From the NCBI RefSeq assembly GCF_012396235.1, contig NZ_JAAXPA010000012.1, positions 62,001 through 126,000 of the forward strand: DNA of 64,000 bases. The letters run 5' to 3'. Below are positions 30,988 to 40,079 of this stretch, piece after piece (within the stretch, counting starts at the first letter, position 1; each line of letters begins with the position of its first letter). Source of the DNA: Rhodococcus opacus. GTDB lineage: Bacteria; Actinomycetota; Actinomycetes; Mycobacteriales; Mycobacteriaceae. The notes beneath the pieces were generated by a model. The model was given only the letters and a program-made list of their open reading frames with translations, made no database searches and had not been told where the DNA came from. A program made the translations under genes and the position numbers.

Positions 30988-32066
30988 GTCAGACGCGTAA
31001 GGGTGGACTTGGCCGTGGACTGGCTGCGCTCATTCCTACGGGACCGACCACGACGGGACCGGGGCTGGGCAACGCCGCCGCGGACGTCGTGATCGGCGCG
31101 GACCGACGCACCGTACTGACCGCTCCCGCGCCGAACTCGTCGGACTCTGCGACGGACGAGAAGACCGCTCCCGCGTCCACGGGAAACAATGGAGGGAGCA
31201 ACGGCGCCGACGGCGAATCCGGGAACGGTGCTCAACCCCTCCCCTCCCCCACCGGGGCGGTGTACCGGGAGATCGCCCCCGACCTGATCGAGCGGAACCC
31301 CAAGCAGCCGCGTCAGGTGTTCGACGACGAGGCTCTCGCCGAGCTCGTCCACTCGATCCGTGAGTTCGGGTTGATGCAGCCGATCGTGGTGCGTCCGCTC
31401 GACGACGGCAAGTTCCAGCTCGTCATGGGCGAGCGTCGGTGGCGTGCCAGCCAGGAAGCCGAGCTGGAGACGATCCCGGCGATCGTTCGCGAGACCGGCG
31501 ACGACGCCATGCTTCGCGACGCGCTCCTGGAGAACATCCACCGCGTGCAGCTGAACCCGCTCGAAGAGGCTGCGGCGTATCAGCAGTTGCTCGAAGAGTT
31601 CGAGGTGACCCACGAGGAACTGGCGGCGAAGATCGGTCGCTCGCGTCCCGTGGTGACGAACATGATCCGACTGTTGAAATTGCCGATTCCCGTGCAACGC
31701 CGCGTCGCGGCGGGTGTGCTGTCGGCCGGGCACGCTCGCGCCCTGTTGTCGCTCGAGGCCGGAGCCGACGCGCAGGAGGTGATGGCGGCACGCATCGTCG
31801 CGGAGGGCATGTCTGTTCGCGCGACGGAGGAGGCGGTGACGCTCGCCAACCGCAGCGACGACCAGGCGGCGCAGCCCGCCCAGCGCCGCAAGCCGATCCA
31901 GATGCCGGGCCTGCAGGACGTCGCCGAGCGGCTGTCGGATTCGTTCGACACGAGGGTCACGGTCAGCCTCGGCAAGCGCAAGGGCAAGATTGTGGTCGAG
32001 TTCGGTTCGGTGGACGATCTTCAGAGGATCGTTGGGATGATGGAGGCACAGAAGGCCGATTCATGA
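30984..32066 (+). CDS. parB: chromosome partitioning protein ParB
   Basis: 360 residues. The N-terminal ParA-interaction segment is [14 protein letters not shown], followed by a variable linker (about 20-90). The CTPase/ParB-N motif is [15 protein letters not shown], preceded by [19 protein letters not shown]. The HTH has [24 protein letters not shown], and the C-terminus dimerises. It loads at parS and spreads as a CTP-dependent clamp. The linker contains an in-frame copy of the C-rich 20-bp repeat (encoding QPLPSPTG). Its ATG overlaps the parA stop. Confidence 0.97.
   Translation: MSQTRKGGLGRGLAALIPTGPTTTGPGLGNAAADVVIGADRRTVLTAPAPNSSDSATDEKTAPASTGNNGGSNGADGESGNGAQPLPSPTGAVYREIAPDLIERNPKQPRQVFDDEALAELVHSIREFGLMQPIVVRPLDDGKFQLVMGERRWRASQEAELETIPAIVRETGDDAMLRDALLENIHRVQLNPLEEAAAYQQLLEEFEVTHEELAAKIGRSRPVVTNMIRLLKLPIPVQRRVAAGVLSAGHARALLSLEAGADAQEVMAARIVAEGMSVRATEEAVTLANRSDDQAAQPAQRRKPIQMPGLQDVAERLSDSFDTRVTVSLGKRKGKIVVEFGSVDDLQRIVGMMEAQKADS
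31235..31254 (+). repeat. C-rich 20-bp dispersed repeat, copy 3 (inside parB)
   Basis: ACCCCTCCCCTCCCCCACCG followed by GGGCGG. It falls in the variable linker of ParB at about codons 84-90 without breaking the frame. Confidence 0.9.
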
Positions 32067-32223
32067 GCGCCTGAGAGAGGTAGAAGTACCCGCGGGTGAT
32101 CCGTCACTGTGACAGTGGCCGCTGACGGACCGACTCCAGCAGAACTATCGGGGGCGAAAAACGTTGAATACCAGAGGATGTCGAATGATCTGCGGTAGTG
32201 ACATATGGAGGCTGAGCTAGCCA

Positions 32224-32922
32224 GTGTCGACTCACGTCACATCGCTCACTCTCGACGGCTTGGACAAGCTCTCCGCCCACGCTCGTCGCTGTGTCTTCTG
32301 GGAAATGGATCCCGCGGCGATCCACAGTTCGCGCGGATTCTGCGATCAGGAGTTCGAGAAAGAAGCCTGGCTCTCCATGGTCATGCTCGAATGGGGATCG
32401 TGCGGACAGGTGGCCGTCATGGACGGGAAGCCGGTCGGCAGCGCCCTCTACGCTCCCCCGCGGACCGTGCCGCGCGCGCAGCTACTCCCGACCGCTCCGG
32501 TCGGTGCCGACGCCGTCCTCCTTACGAGCCTCCGGCTCGAGCCGGCCGGTGAAGAACAGAATCTGGGAACCACGTTGATCCAAGCCGTGGTGGCCGATCT
32601 GGTGCGCCGCGGTGTTCGCGCGCTCGAGGCGTTCGGTATCCGCAACACCGACGGAACCGGGCCGATCGACACACACGGGATGGCGTCAGCCACAGCGGCG
32701 CGCGAGTGCTCCCCGGAGGAGTGCATGATTCCCGCCGATTTCCTCGAGGACAACGGCTTCGAGATCGTCGCGCCCCATCATCGGTTCCCGCGCCTACGGC
32801 TCGAGCTGAACCGGGATCACGGGTGGAAGGAAGACGTCGAGGCTGCCCTGGAGCGTCTGATCCACACCGCGACGGTGAGCATGGTCGACATCGGGGAGCG
32901 CACACCCGTCGGTGCGCACTGA
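32224..32922 (+). CDS. GNAT-like acetyltransferase family protein (Rv3916c position)
   Basis: 232 residues from a GTG at 32224. A weak GNAT fold is suggested by GQVAVMDGKPVGSALYAPP, LLTSLRLEP and GTTLIQAVVADLVRRGVRALEAFG (acetyl-CoA loop region less canonical than usual). It then continues with FLEDNGFEIVAPHHRFPRLRLEL. It sits between parB and cwlM exactly as Rv3916c does in mycobacteria, so it belongs to the conserved origin neighbourhood. Substrate unknown. It ends 18 bp from the convergent cwlM stop. Confidence 0.82.
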   Translation: MSTHVTSLTLDGLDKLSAHARRCVFWEMDPAAIHSSRGFCDQEFEKEAWLSMVMLEWGSCGQVAVMDGKPVGSALYAPPRTVPRAQLLPTAPVGADAVLLTSLRLEPAGEEQNLGTTLIQAVVADLVRRGVRALEAFGIRNTDGTGPIDTHGMASATAARECSPEECMIPADFLEDNGFEIVAPHHRFPRLRLELNRDHGWKEDVEAALERLIHTATVSMVDIGERTPVGAH

Positions 32923-32940
32923 GCGTTCGGGAACGAGATG

Positions 32941-34140
32941 TCAGGAACGTTCGGAGGAAGACAGCTCTTCGGCGAGCAACTCGGCGAACGTGAACGTTCC
33001 GGTCGGCTGGTCGTCCTGACCGAGCAGGTACAGACGCTTCACGGAGATGAGGATCGCTTCGGCGATGGCGTCGCGCGCACGCGGGTTGGAGAGCACCGCG
33101 GCGTCGAGGTCGTTGGTGAGGTACCCGAGGTCGATCTGCACGGTCGGCATGTTCGTCAGGCGCAGCAGGTCCCAGGTGCGACCGTGGGTCCGGCAGTCCT
33201 GCAACGGCGTGCGCGCCACGATCTCCCGCTGAATGAATCCGGTGAGAACCTGACCGATCATCGACGTAGAACCGTGCGAGTTGCCGAAGTGGAAGCTCGC
33301 GACACCGTTGGCGGACGGGCTGGTGTTGCCATCGCAGCGCAGCGAGATCATCAGGTCGGCATCGAAGGCGTTCGACGTGGATGCGCGTTCGATGTCCGTG
33401 GGATTGGCGTGGTGCGGGCGGGACAGGAACGTCTCCATGCCCGTGGCGGCCATGCGGCCCTCGAGGCGGCTGGCGAGGTCCCACAGGATGTCGGACTCCG
33501 AGATCGTGCCGTACGCGGACCGGACGATGGTGCCGTAGGTGTCGCCGCCGAGGCCCGGATCGATGACGATCCGCTTGCCGCTCAGCTGGGGTCCTGAGCT
33601 GCGAACCATTTCTTCTTCGCTCATCGCGTGCGGTGAACCACCGGTGACGCGGGTGCCGAGCAACTCGAGCGACCGCAGGGTTGCCGGACCGCAGATGCCG
33701 TCGGCGGCGATCCCGATCTCCCGCTGGAACGAGGACAGCGAATCGTGGGTCTGCGGGCCGAAGAAGCCGTCGACGCGACCGACGTAGAAGCCGAGATCCT
33801 GCAGGCGGGTCTGCAGGGTGGCGACGTCGTCGCCGTAGAGCGGTGCGGACAGCTGGTAGATCAGCGTGCGCGCGCCCAGGCGGTACGACGCCTCTTTCAT
33901 GGACCGGTAGGTGGCAGGACCCACGATTCCGTCGACGAGAAGCCCACGCTGCTGCTGGAAGGCCCGTACGGCGCTGTCCAGGTGATGATCGAACACGGCG
34001 TCGGGGGCGATCCAGTGCGAACCGTTGGTGCCTTCGCGCCGGGTGTCCGCGATGCCGTTGTGCAGGAAACCGAGACCGGCCAGAGTGCCCCGAATCTCAG
34101 CAACGGCCGGACCATGGTCGCCGTGACGGAGTCGGTGCAT
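32941..34140 (-). CDS. cwlM: CwlM, amidase-like regulator of peptidoglycan synthesis
   Basis: 399 residues without a signal peptide. Two peptidoglycan-binding repeats (about 1-75 and 85-165; VDGIVGPATYRSM and ADGICGPATLRSL) precede an Amidase_3-like domain from about 185. Catalytic features are missing: DPGHGG is DPGLGG, the SIHAN motif is SLRCD, and the C-terminal catalytic Glu is Asp (QIDLGYLTN). The mycobacterial orthologue is a cytoplasmic activator of MurA controlled by PknB phosphorylation rather than a hydrolase, and the lost zinc ligands here fit that. It is in the conserved trxA-cwlM order. Confidence 0.93.
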   Translation of the reverse strand: MHRLRHGDHGPAVAEIRGTLAGLGFLHNGIADTRREGTNGSHWIAPDAVFDHHLDSAVRAFQQQRGLLVDGIVGPATYRSMKEASYRLGARTLIYQLSAPLYGDDVATLQTRLQDLGFYVGRVDGFFGPQTHDSLSSFQREIGIAADGICGPATLRSLELLGTRVTGGSPHAMSEEEMVRSSGPQLSGKRIVIDPGLGGDTYGTIVRSAYGTISESDILWDLASRLEGRMAATGMETFLSRPHHANPTDIERASTSNAFDADLMISLRCDGNTSPSANGVASFHFGNSHGSTSMIGQVLTGFIQREIVARTPLQDCRTHGRTWDLLRLTNMPTVQIDLGYLTNDLDAAVLSNPRARDAIAEAILISVKRLYLLGQDDQPTGTFTFAELLAEELSSSERS

Positions 34141-34305
34141 TTTTCAGGGCCTCTCAGTCCGAATCAACGAGTACATACGAGTCTCGGTACAAACAAAACG
34201 ATCGATGTGTTCCGGTCGGTCTAGCTGATGCGACTGGAGCACATCGATCGATTGTCTCAGAGATTCCCACAAAATCGGGAATCGTGCCGGGTGTTCGGGT
34301 GTCGA

Positions 34306-34629
34306 TCAGAGAACGTCGGCGAGCTCTTTCAGCAGCGCAGCCTTGCCTTTGGTGCCGACGATCGTGTTGATCGGCTTTCCGTCCTTGAACAGGATCAGCG
34401 TGGGAATCGACATGACCTGGAAGTCGCGGGCAGCGCCCGGGTTCGCGTCGATGTCGAGCTTCGCGATGGTCAGCTTGTCGCTGTGCTCACCGGCGATCTC
34501 CTCCAGGACGGGGGCGATCATCTTGCACGGGCCGCACCAGGTGGCCCAGAAGTCGACGAGGACAGGCTTGTCGCTGGAAATGACGTCCTGCTGGAACGAA
34601 TCATCGGTGATGGTGACGGTATTCGACAC
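34306..34629 (-). CDS. trxA: thioredoxin
   Basis: 107 residues from the GTG at 34627-34629 (VSNTVTITDDSF). The active site WATWCGPCKM is near residue 31, with the cis-Pro in VMSIPTLILFKDG. It is a general protein disulfide reductant, recycled by the adjacent thioredoxin reductase 40 bp upstream. It corresponds to TrxC of M. tuberculosis. Longer upstream in-frame codons overlap trxB and are not used. Confidence 0.96.
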   Translation of the reverse strand: MSNTVTITDDSFQQDVISSDKPVLVDFWATWCGPCKMIAPVLEEIAGEHSDKLTIAKLDIDANPGAARDFQVMSIPTLILFKDGKPINTIVGTKGKAALLKELADVL

Positions 34630-34669
34630 GGGGATTTCCCTTACTCGAGGTGGGTGTGTGTGGGTGAGG

Positions 34670-35653
34670 TCAGGCGTCGACCGGCGAGCCAGCGGCGGCG
34701 ACGGTGTTGGCGGTGATGTCGCCGCGCTCTGCCAGCCAGCGCTCGGCATCCATCGCCGCGGAGCAACCGGTGCCGGCGGCGGTGACCGCCTGCTGGTAGA
34801 TGTGATCGACCAGGTCGCCGGCGGCGAAGACTCCGTCCACGGAGGTGGCGGTGGTCGGCGTCTTGACGAGCACGTATCCGGCGTCGTCGAGGTCGACCTG
34901 TCCCTTGACGAGTTCGCTGCGCGGGTCGTGACCGATGGCGACGAACATGCCGGTGACGTCCAGCGTGGAGGTCTCACCGGTGACGGTGTCGCGGATCACG
35001 AGGCCGGTGACGCTGTTCTCGCCCAGCACCTCGACGGGCGCCGCGTTGGTCATGAACCGGATCTTCGCGTTCGCCTTGGCGCGCTCGAGCATGATGCGGG
35101 ACGCACGGAACTCCTCGCGGCGGTGCACCACGGTGACGCTGCGGGCGAAGCGGGTGAGGAAGGTGGCCTCCTCCATGGCGGAGTCGCCGCCGCCGACCAC
35201 GACGATGTCCTGATCCTTGAAGAAGAATCCGTCGCACGTGGCGCAGGCGCTGACGCCGCGGCCGAGCAACTTCTCTTCACCCGGAATCCCCAGGTAACGG
35301 GCTGCGGCGCCCATTGCCAGCACCACCGCGTGCGCCTGGTAGGTCTCGCCGTTGACGACGACCTTCTTGATTGGGCCCGTGAGGTCGAGTTCCTCGACGT
35401 CCTCGGTGCGGATGTCGGTGCCGAAGCGCTTGGCCTGCTCCCGCATCTGATCCATCAGGTCGGGTCCCATGATTCCCTCACGGAATCCGGGGAAGTTCTC
35501 GACCTCGGTGGTGGTCATGAGGGCGCCACCGAACTGGGTCCCCTCGAACTGCAGCGGTTCGAGTTCCGCGCGCGCCGCGTAGACGGCAGCGGTGTATCCG
35601 GCAGGTCCCGAACCAACGATGATGAGTTCATGAACCGTCGATGGAGTGGTCAT
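34670..35653 (-). CDS. trxB: thioredoxin reductase (NADPH)
   Basis: 327 residues. The FAD motif is [20 protein letters not shown], the redox-active CATC in [12 protein letters not shown], the NADPH site [13 protein letters not shown], and the C-terminal FAD motif [13 protein letters not shown]. It is a low-molecular-weight flavoprotein that reduces thioredoxin. It is in an operon with trxA (40 bp apart). Confidence 0.97.
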   Translation of the reverse strand: MTTPSTVHELIIVGSGPAGYTAAVYAARAELEPLQFEGTQFGGALMTTTEVENFPGFREGIMGPDLMDQMREQAKRFGTDIRTEDVEELDLTGPIKKVVVNGETYQAHAVVLAMGAAARYLGIPGEEKLLGRGVSACATCDGFFFKDQDIVVVGGGDSAMEEATFLTRFARSVTVVHRREEFRASRIMLERAKANAKIRFMTNAAPVEVLGENSVTGLVIRDTVTGETSTLDVTGMFVAIGHDPRSELVKGQVDLDDAGYVLVKTPTTATSVDGVFAAGDLVDHIYQQAVTAAGTGCSAAMDAERWLAERGDITANTVAAAGSPVDA

Positions 35654-35764
35654 GCGGGCCTTCCAGTAGTGAGGGGTGCTCAGTCGTATGGATCAACACA
35701 AGACTAAAGGGTGTTGTTCCCCGACTGCAGGTGATACCGGTCGCTCCCCTCGCAGGCGCCCTGA

Positions 35765-36952
35765 TCAGCGCAGAGTCTCCCGGATGACGCAGCGGGTGCC
35801 CGTGTAGATGGTGGGCATGCATTTGTTGCAGTGGATGCAGAGTCCCTCGGCCACGTGCCGGTCGCGGAACTTGTTGACGAGGTCCGGGTCGCGGAGCAGG
35901 GCGCGCGCCATCGCGACGAACTCGAACCCTTCGCCGAGTGCGTTCTCGATGGTGTCCAGCCTGTTGACGCCGCCGAGGAGGATCAGCGGCATCGACAGGG
36001 CCTCGCGGAACTGCCGGGCCATCGGGAGGAAGAAGGCTTCCTCGAACGGGTAGGTCGGAAAGATGCGCGGCCCGTAGACCTTCAGGCCCCAGCCCACCAG
36101 CTTGGGCTGTGAGGCAACGAATTCCGCCATCGGGACCTCGCCGCGGAAGAAGTACATCCCGTTGAGCAACGAGCTGCCGCCGGTGAGCTGCAGTGCGTCG
36201 AGGTGCCCGTCGGCTTCGAGGAGCCGCGCGATGCGGAGACTGTCGTCGAGCCACAGCCCTTTCGGGACACCGTCCGTCATGTTGAATTTGGCCGTGACGG
36301 CCACCGAGTCGCCGGCGGCGTGGCGCACTCGCTCGATCACCCGCCGGGGGAACGCCGCCCGCCGCTCCAGGCTGCCCCCGTACTCGTCGGTGCGCTTGTT
36401 GAGGTTGGGACTCATGAACGAGCTGAGAAGGTAGTTGTGGCCGAGGTGGACCTCGATTGCGTCGAATCCGGCCTCGACGGCATTGCGGGCCGCGTCCTCG
36501 AAGTCGCGGGTGACCTGGTCGAGTTCTTCCCGCGTGGCGCCCTTCACCAGACCCATGGCGGGCGGGCTGAGCCGCGTGGACGGCGCGAGGGTCTTGGTGC
36601 GGTTGGACAGCGTGTTCGCGACGAGACCGGCATGACCGATCTGCGCCGCGACCAACCCACCTTCGGCGTGGACGGCGTCGGTGAGCCGGCGCAGATCAGG
36701 GACGTGGGCACGGTCGAGCACGAGGGTGTTCGCGTGGACGCGTCCGCCGGGTGAGACGGCGCAGTACGCGACGGTCGTCAGTGCGGCACCGCCGCGAGCG
36801 ACCTCGGCGTGGAAGTCGACGAGCTGGTCGGTGACCCGGCCGCGCGGCATGACGCCCTCGAACGTGGCTGCCTTCACGATGCGGTTGCGCAACGTCAGGG
36901 GACCCAGGCGGGCCGGCTCCCAGATGCCGGGCCGGGGTGGTGGAACGGTCAT
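35765..36952 (-). CDS. NADH:flavin oxidoreductase (Old Yellow Enzyme family) with C-terminal Cys cluster
   Basis: 395 residues. The FMN-binding TIM barrel has TLRNRIVKAATFEG, GLVAAQIGHAGL, AIEVHLGHNYLLSSFMSP and GEGFEFVAMARALLRDPD. A Cys-rich end, LCIHCNKCMPTIYTGTRC, resembles the 4Fe-4S motif of the larger 2,4-dienoyl-CoA reductase-like enzymes. However, the second flavin/NADPH half is missing, so it is a single-domain enzyme with a cluster-like tail. The first of the usual paired substrate-binding residues (His-Asn) is present in HLGHNY. Substrate unknown. An SDR gene lies 37 bp upstream, probably in the same operon. Confidence 0.85.
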   Translation of the reverse strand: MTVPPPRPGIWEPARLGPLTLRNRIVKAATFEGVMPRGRVTDQLVDFHAEVARGGAALTTVAYCAVSPGGRVHANTLVLDRAHVPDLRRLTDAVHAEGGLVAAQIGHAGLVANTLSNRTKTLAPSTRLSPPAMGLVKGATREELDQVTRDFEDAARNAVEAGFDAIEVHLGHNYLLSSFMSPNLNKRTDEYGGSLERRAAFPRRVIERVRHAAGDSVAVTAKFNMTDGVPKGLWLDDSLRIARLLEADGHLDALQLTGGSSLLNGMYFFRGEVPMAEFVASQPKLVGWGLKVYGPRIFPTYPFEEAFFLPMARQFREALSMPLILLGGVNRLDTIENALGEGFEFVAMARALLRDPDLVNKFRDRHVAEGLCIHCNKCMPTIYTGTRCVIRETLR

Positions 36953-36989
36953 GGTGGTCCGCCTTCGAGGGTGGTGGTGGGAGGGCGTT

Positions 36990-37961
36990 TCAGGCGAAGG
37001 TCGCGGCCAGCGCCGCGCGGGCAGGCCGCCAGGTGAGCCCGAGCTCGTCGCGGGTTCGCGAGTCGTCGGTCGGGGTCGCCGAGGTGAGCAGCCACGCTGC
37101 CTCGTAGCTGAGCCCCGCGCTGAGGGGCGTGAACCTGCCGACCACGTCGGCGATCCGTCCGAGCGCGCGAAAGGTGCTGCCCGACAGCGGGATGCGCCGG
37201 AGGCGACGGCCCGAGGAGTGTTCGAGGACGTCGATGAGGTGGTTGAACTCGACGAGTTCGCCGCCGCAGACGTATCGCCGGGGTCCGCGGCCGGGATGCA
37301 TCGCGGCGGTGTGGACCGCGGCCACGTCGCGCACGTCGATCATCTGCATGCCGCCGTCGAATCGGGGCGCCACCCCGCCGCTGACGATCGCGCCCCATCC
37401 CTGTTCGGTGACGCCCTTGGTGGATCCGAGCCCGGGACCGACGACGCTCGTCGGGTAAGTGATGACCACGGGGGCGCCCGCGTCCTGGAGTGCGCGGGCG
37501 ATGCGGTCGGCGGCCGCTTTGGTGCGGCCGTACGCGCTACGGCCCGACGCCGTCGGACTGTCCGGGCCGATGACGGCGTCGGGTGACGGAAACAGGGCAC
37601 TGAAACTCGCGACGTGGATGATCGGGTCGAGTCCGAGGAAGGCCGCCCGGGTGAGGATCGCGGCGGTGGCCTGCGTGTTGATCTCCCACATCAGCTGTTC
37701 GCGACGGTCGTCGGTGCCCACTACCCCGGCGGCGTGGAGTAGCGCGTCGCAGCCGTCGAGGAGGCGTGCGACCACTTGGGCGTCGCGGATGTCGCCGACC
37801 ACCTGCTCGATCCGCGCGGCGTCGTCCCCGGCTGCCACGAGCAGGGTGTCGGGAGATTCGGCGGGCGGCACCAGCAGTCGAACCGTGTGGCCGGCGGCGA
37901 GGAGCGCCAGCGTGGTGTGGGCACCGACGTATCCGGTGCCGCCGGTGACCGCGATCTTCAT
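36990..37961 (-). CDS. NAD-dependent epimerase/dehydratase family protein (extended SDR)
   Basis: 323 residues from the ATG at 37959-37961. The NAD(P) loop is VTGGTGYVGAHTTLALLAAGH and the active-site motif SAYGRTKAAADRIA gives YxxxK. Extended SDRs of this type reduce or epimerise diverse substrates, and the exact reaction is open. It is divergent from a TetR regulator 88 bp away and followed by an OYE reductase. A TetR-controlled reductive detoxification operon is the simplest reading (inference). Confidence 0.83.
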   Translation of the reverse strand: MKIAVTGGTGYVGAHTTLALLAAGHTVRLLVPPAESPDTLLVAAGDDAARIEQVVGDIRDAQVVARLLDGCDALLHAAGVVGTDDRREQLMWEINTQATAAILTRAAFLGLDPIIHVASFSALFPSPDAVIGPDSPTASGRSAYGRTKAAADRIARALQDAGAPVVITYPTSVVGPGLGSTKGVTEQGWGAIVSGGVAPRFDGGMQMIDVRDVAAVHTAAMHPGRGPRRYVCGGELVEFNHLIDVLEHSSGRRLRRIPLSGSTFRALGRIADVVGRFTPLSAGLSYEAAWLLTSATPTDDSRTRDELGLTWRPARAALAATFA

Positions 37962-37977
37962 GTGTTCGTCCGTTTCA

Positions 37978-38002
37978 ATTACGGTGCCACTGGACTCGTA
38001 AT
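37978..38002. promoter_or_regulatory. inverted repeat in the SDR-tetR divergent promoter region
   Basis: ATTACG and CGTAAT are separated by 13 bp between the two divergent genes. It is a possible TetR operator. The arms are short, so confidence is low. Confidence 0.3.
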
Positions 38003-38049
38003 AGGTACGATATAGCGCGGAAGACACTTCTGTCCCACAATTCGAACCA

Positions 38050-38622
38050 ATGAATGCAACTGGAACCGGCCGCCCCCGCGACCCACGGATCGACACCGAC
38101 GTCCTCGCGGTCACCCGGGCGATGCTCGTGGAATCGGGCTGGGATCAACTGAGCATGCGGGCCATCGCGACGCGGTCCGGGGTGAGCAGGGCGTCCATCA
38201 CCCGACGATGGCCGTCGAAGGCGCATCTGGTTCTCGACGCCATCCTCGGTGCGACACCCGACCTGACACCGTTCGAGGGCACCGACCGCGAAGGCTGGAT
38301 CCGCTGGGTGGTGACCGGCAGCGCCGAATTGTTCTCGCGACCGGAGGTGCGAGCGGCCACGCCGGGTCTGCTGGCCGCGATCCGCGACCACGACGACCTC
38401 CGTACCGCGCTGTGGCGGGGATTCAGCGGGCCGAGTACTCAGCTGTTCGAGAGCGAGGAGGACCCGGCCGGGTCGAGCACCGCGACGGCCGTGCTCGTCC
38501 TCGCCGCCGGCGCCGCACTGTTCACGAGCCTGATCGCCGTCGAGGACGACACTCCGGAATTGCGCGCGAAGATCCTCGAGCTGCTCATGCCGGTCGCCCG
38601 TTCGGAGCGGGAAAAACCCTGA
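38050..38622 (+). CDS. TetR/AcrR-family transcriptional regulator
   Basis: 190 residues. The N-terminal HTH is ALAVTRAMLVESGWDQLSMR-like (VLAVTRAMLVESGWDQLSMR) followed by ATRSGVSRASITRRWPSKAHLVLDAIL. The all-helical ligand domain has the TetR_C type pattern and ends at SEREKP. It is divergent from the SDR-OYE genes and likely represses them and itself. It ends 4 bp before the convergent anti-sigma gene. Confidence 0.92.
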   Translation: MNATGTGRPRDPRIDTDVLAVTRAMLVESGWDQLSMRAIATRSGVSRASITRRWPSKAHLVLDAILGATPDLTPFEGTDREGWIRWVVTGSAELFSRPEVRAATPGLLAAIRDHDDLRTALWRGFSGPSTQLFESEEDPAGSSTATAVLVLAAGAALFTSLIAVEDDTPELRAKILELLMPVARSEREKP

Positions 38623-38625
38623 GAA

Positions 38626-39372
38626 TCAACCGATCTCGGTGACAGCGATCGTCGCCGGATCTCCCGCGCCGCACTCGCGGCCCACCACCAGGGCCGTGAT
38701 CTGCGGCGGACGCGGCGCAGCCACCAGTAGCAGTACCCCGGGAGCACCGTCGAGGCGAACCTCACTGGACCCCAGAAGGGGGCGGGACGGTTCGATGCCG
38801 TTGGCGCGCAGGCATTCTGCGAGTTGCGCGGGATCCCCGAGTGGTCCGAGCTGCCGCGAACCGATCACGGTGAGGAGGCGTCCGGAATCGAGATCGGTGC
38901 CCAGATCGAGAACGGCCGATGCCGGTGAGGTTTCGGAACTGGGCAGGGCAACGGCCGGCTCGGATTCCCGGCTGTCCGGCATGACGACCGCGACGGCCAC
39001 CACGACCGCTGCCGCCGCCGCGAAGGTCCCCGCGGCCGCCGCAGCCCACTTCCGTCGCCGGGCGAGCGGCACCACGGTGGCCTCGGCCGGTGTGTCCCGT
39101 TCCGCAGCGAGAGCGCGGTTGATGCGGTCGGCGACGTCGGCGGGAATCGAGGTCGAGACCGAATGATCACGTCCGAGCGCGCCCAGCTGATCGGTGACCC
39201 GGTCGAGTGCGTCGATCACGTCCATGGCCTGCGGGTCGTTCCGGACGAGCGGCCACAGGCGATCGCTGACCGACTCCGGCAACACCCCGGCGTGGAGATC
39301 GGCCAGCAGGTCCTCGGAGTACGGCGGTGCGGGCAGCGCGGCATCGGACGGTTCGGGTTCACGGTCGGCCAT
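38626..39372 (-). CDS. putative anti-sigma-M factor (Rv3912/RsmA position)
   Basis: About 248 residues from the ATG at 39370-39372 (MADREPEPSD), with GAGGAGG just upstream. A cytoplasmic N-terminal part (about 1-110) is followed by one membrane helix (AAAAGTFAAAAAVVVAVAVVM) and an extracytoplasmic C-terminus containing conserved Cys residues. It directly follows sigM, as the mycobacterial anti-SigM gene does. There is no HXXXCXXC zinc motif, so it is not a ZAS-type protein. The function is inferred from topology and position. Confidence 0.75.
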   Translation of the reverse strand: MADREPEPSDAALPAPPYSEDLLADLHAGVLPESVSDRLWPLVRNDPQAMDVIDALDRVTDQLGALGRDHSVSTSIPADVADRINRALAAERDTPAEATVVPLARRRKWAAAAAGTFAAAAAVVVAVAVVMPDSRESEPAVALPSSETSPASAVLDLGTDLDSGRLLTVIGSRQLGPLGDPAQLAECLRANGIEPSRPLLGSSEVRLDGAPGVLLLVAAPRPPQITALVVGRECGAGDPATIAVTEIG

Positions 39373-39450
39373 GGCACCTCCTCGCCGGTTCATCGTGGTC
39401 CGGGACGTCAGGACAGTTTCCCGCTCCCACTAGGTTTTGACGCCCCGGAG

Positions 39451-40032
39451 TCATGATCGGTTCCCCTCCACCCGAAAATATTCGAGAGAGGCGGCCAGCT
39501 TCTTCCGGCCGCGGGCGCAGCGGCTCTTCACGGTGCCTTCCGGAACCCCGAGAAGCGCGGCCGCCTCACTCGTCGAACGGCCCTCGAGGTCGACTGCCAC
39601 GATCGCGGTCCGCTGATCCGGCGGGAGCTGCGCCAGTGCGCGCTCGACCACCAGGCTGAGCTCCACCTCGGAAACGTAGTCGCGGGTATCGCGCGGTTCG
39701 TCGTCCTCGTCGGCGGACAGGGACACCGCAGGACGAGCCTTGTTCCGGCGGATGCGGTCGAGGCAGGCGTTGACCACGATCGTGTGCAGCCAGCTCCGGA
39801 CCGCGGCGTCCCGGCGGAACGAGCCCGCGTTGCGGTGCGCGGACAGCAGCGCCTCCTGCAGGGCGTCCGCCGCGTCCTCGGTGGTGTAGCTGGTGCGTTT
39901 GGCGACGTGCCACAGATGGTCGTAGTGCCGTCCGAGCAGTGTCTCGAATGCGTGCCGATCGCCGGCGACGTGCGCAGCCAATAGGTCGACGTCCGAGGGC
40001 TCACCCTCGGAATCCCCCCGGAAGATTCGCAC
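39451..40032 (-). CDS. sigM: ECF RNA polymerase sigma factor SigM
   Basis: 193 residues. Sigma region 2 (about 20-95) has FETLLGRHYDHLWHVAKRT, DALQEALLSAHRN and SWLHTIVVNACLDRIRR. Region 4 (about 130-185) has LAQLPPDQRTAIVAVDLEGRS and GVPEGTVKSRCARGRKKL. A short acidic linker joins them. Position between murJ and the anti-sigma-like gene, and close to trxB/trxA, matches SigM of mycobacteria. Confidence 0.93.
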   Translation of the reverse strand: MRIFRGDSEGEPSDVDLLAAHVAGDRHAFETLLGRHYDHLWHVAKRTSYTTEDAADALQEALLSAHRNAGSFRRDAAVRSWLHTIVVNACLDRIRRNKARPAVSLSADEDDEPRDTRDYVSEVELSLVVERALAQLPPDQRTAIVAVDLEGRSTSEAAALLGVPEGTVKSRCARGRKKLAASLEYFRVEGNRS

Positions 40033-40079
40033 CGGCGGATGTTAGCTCAGTTCGCCGATCCGCGAGCACCGGGTGCCGA

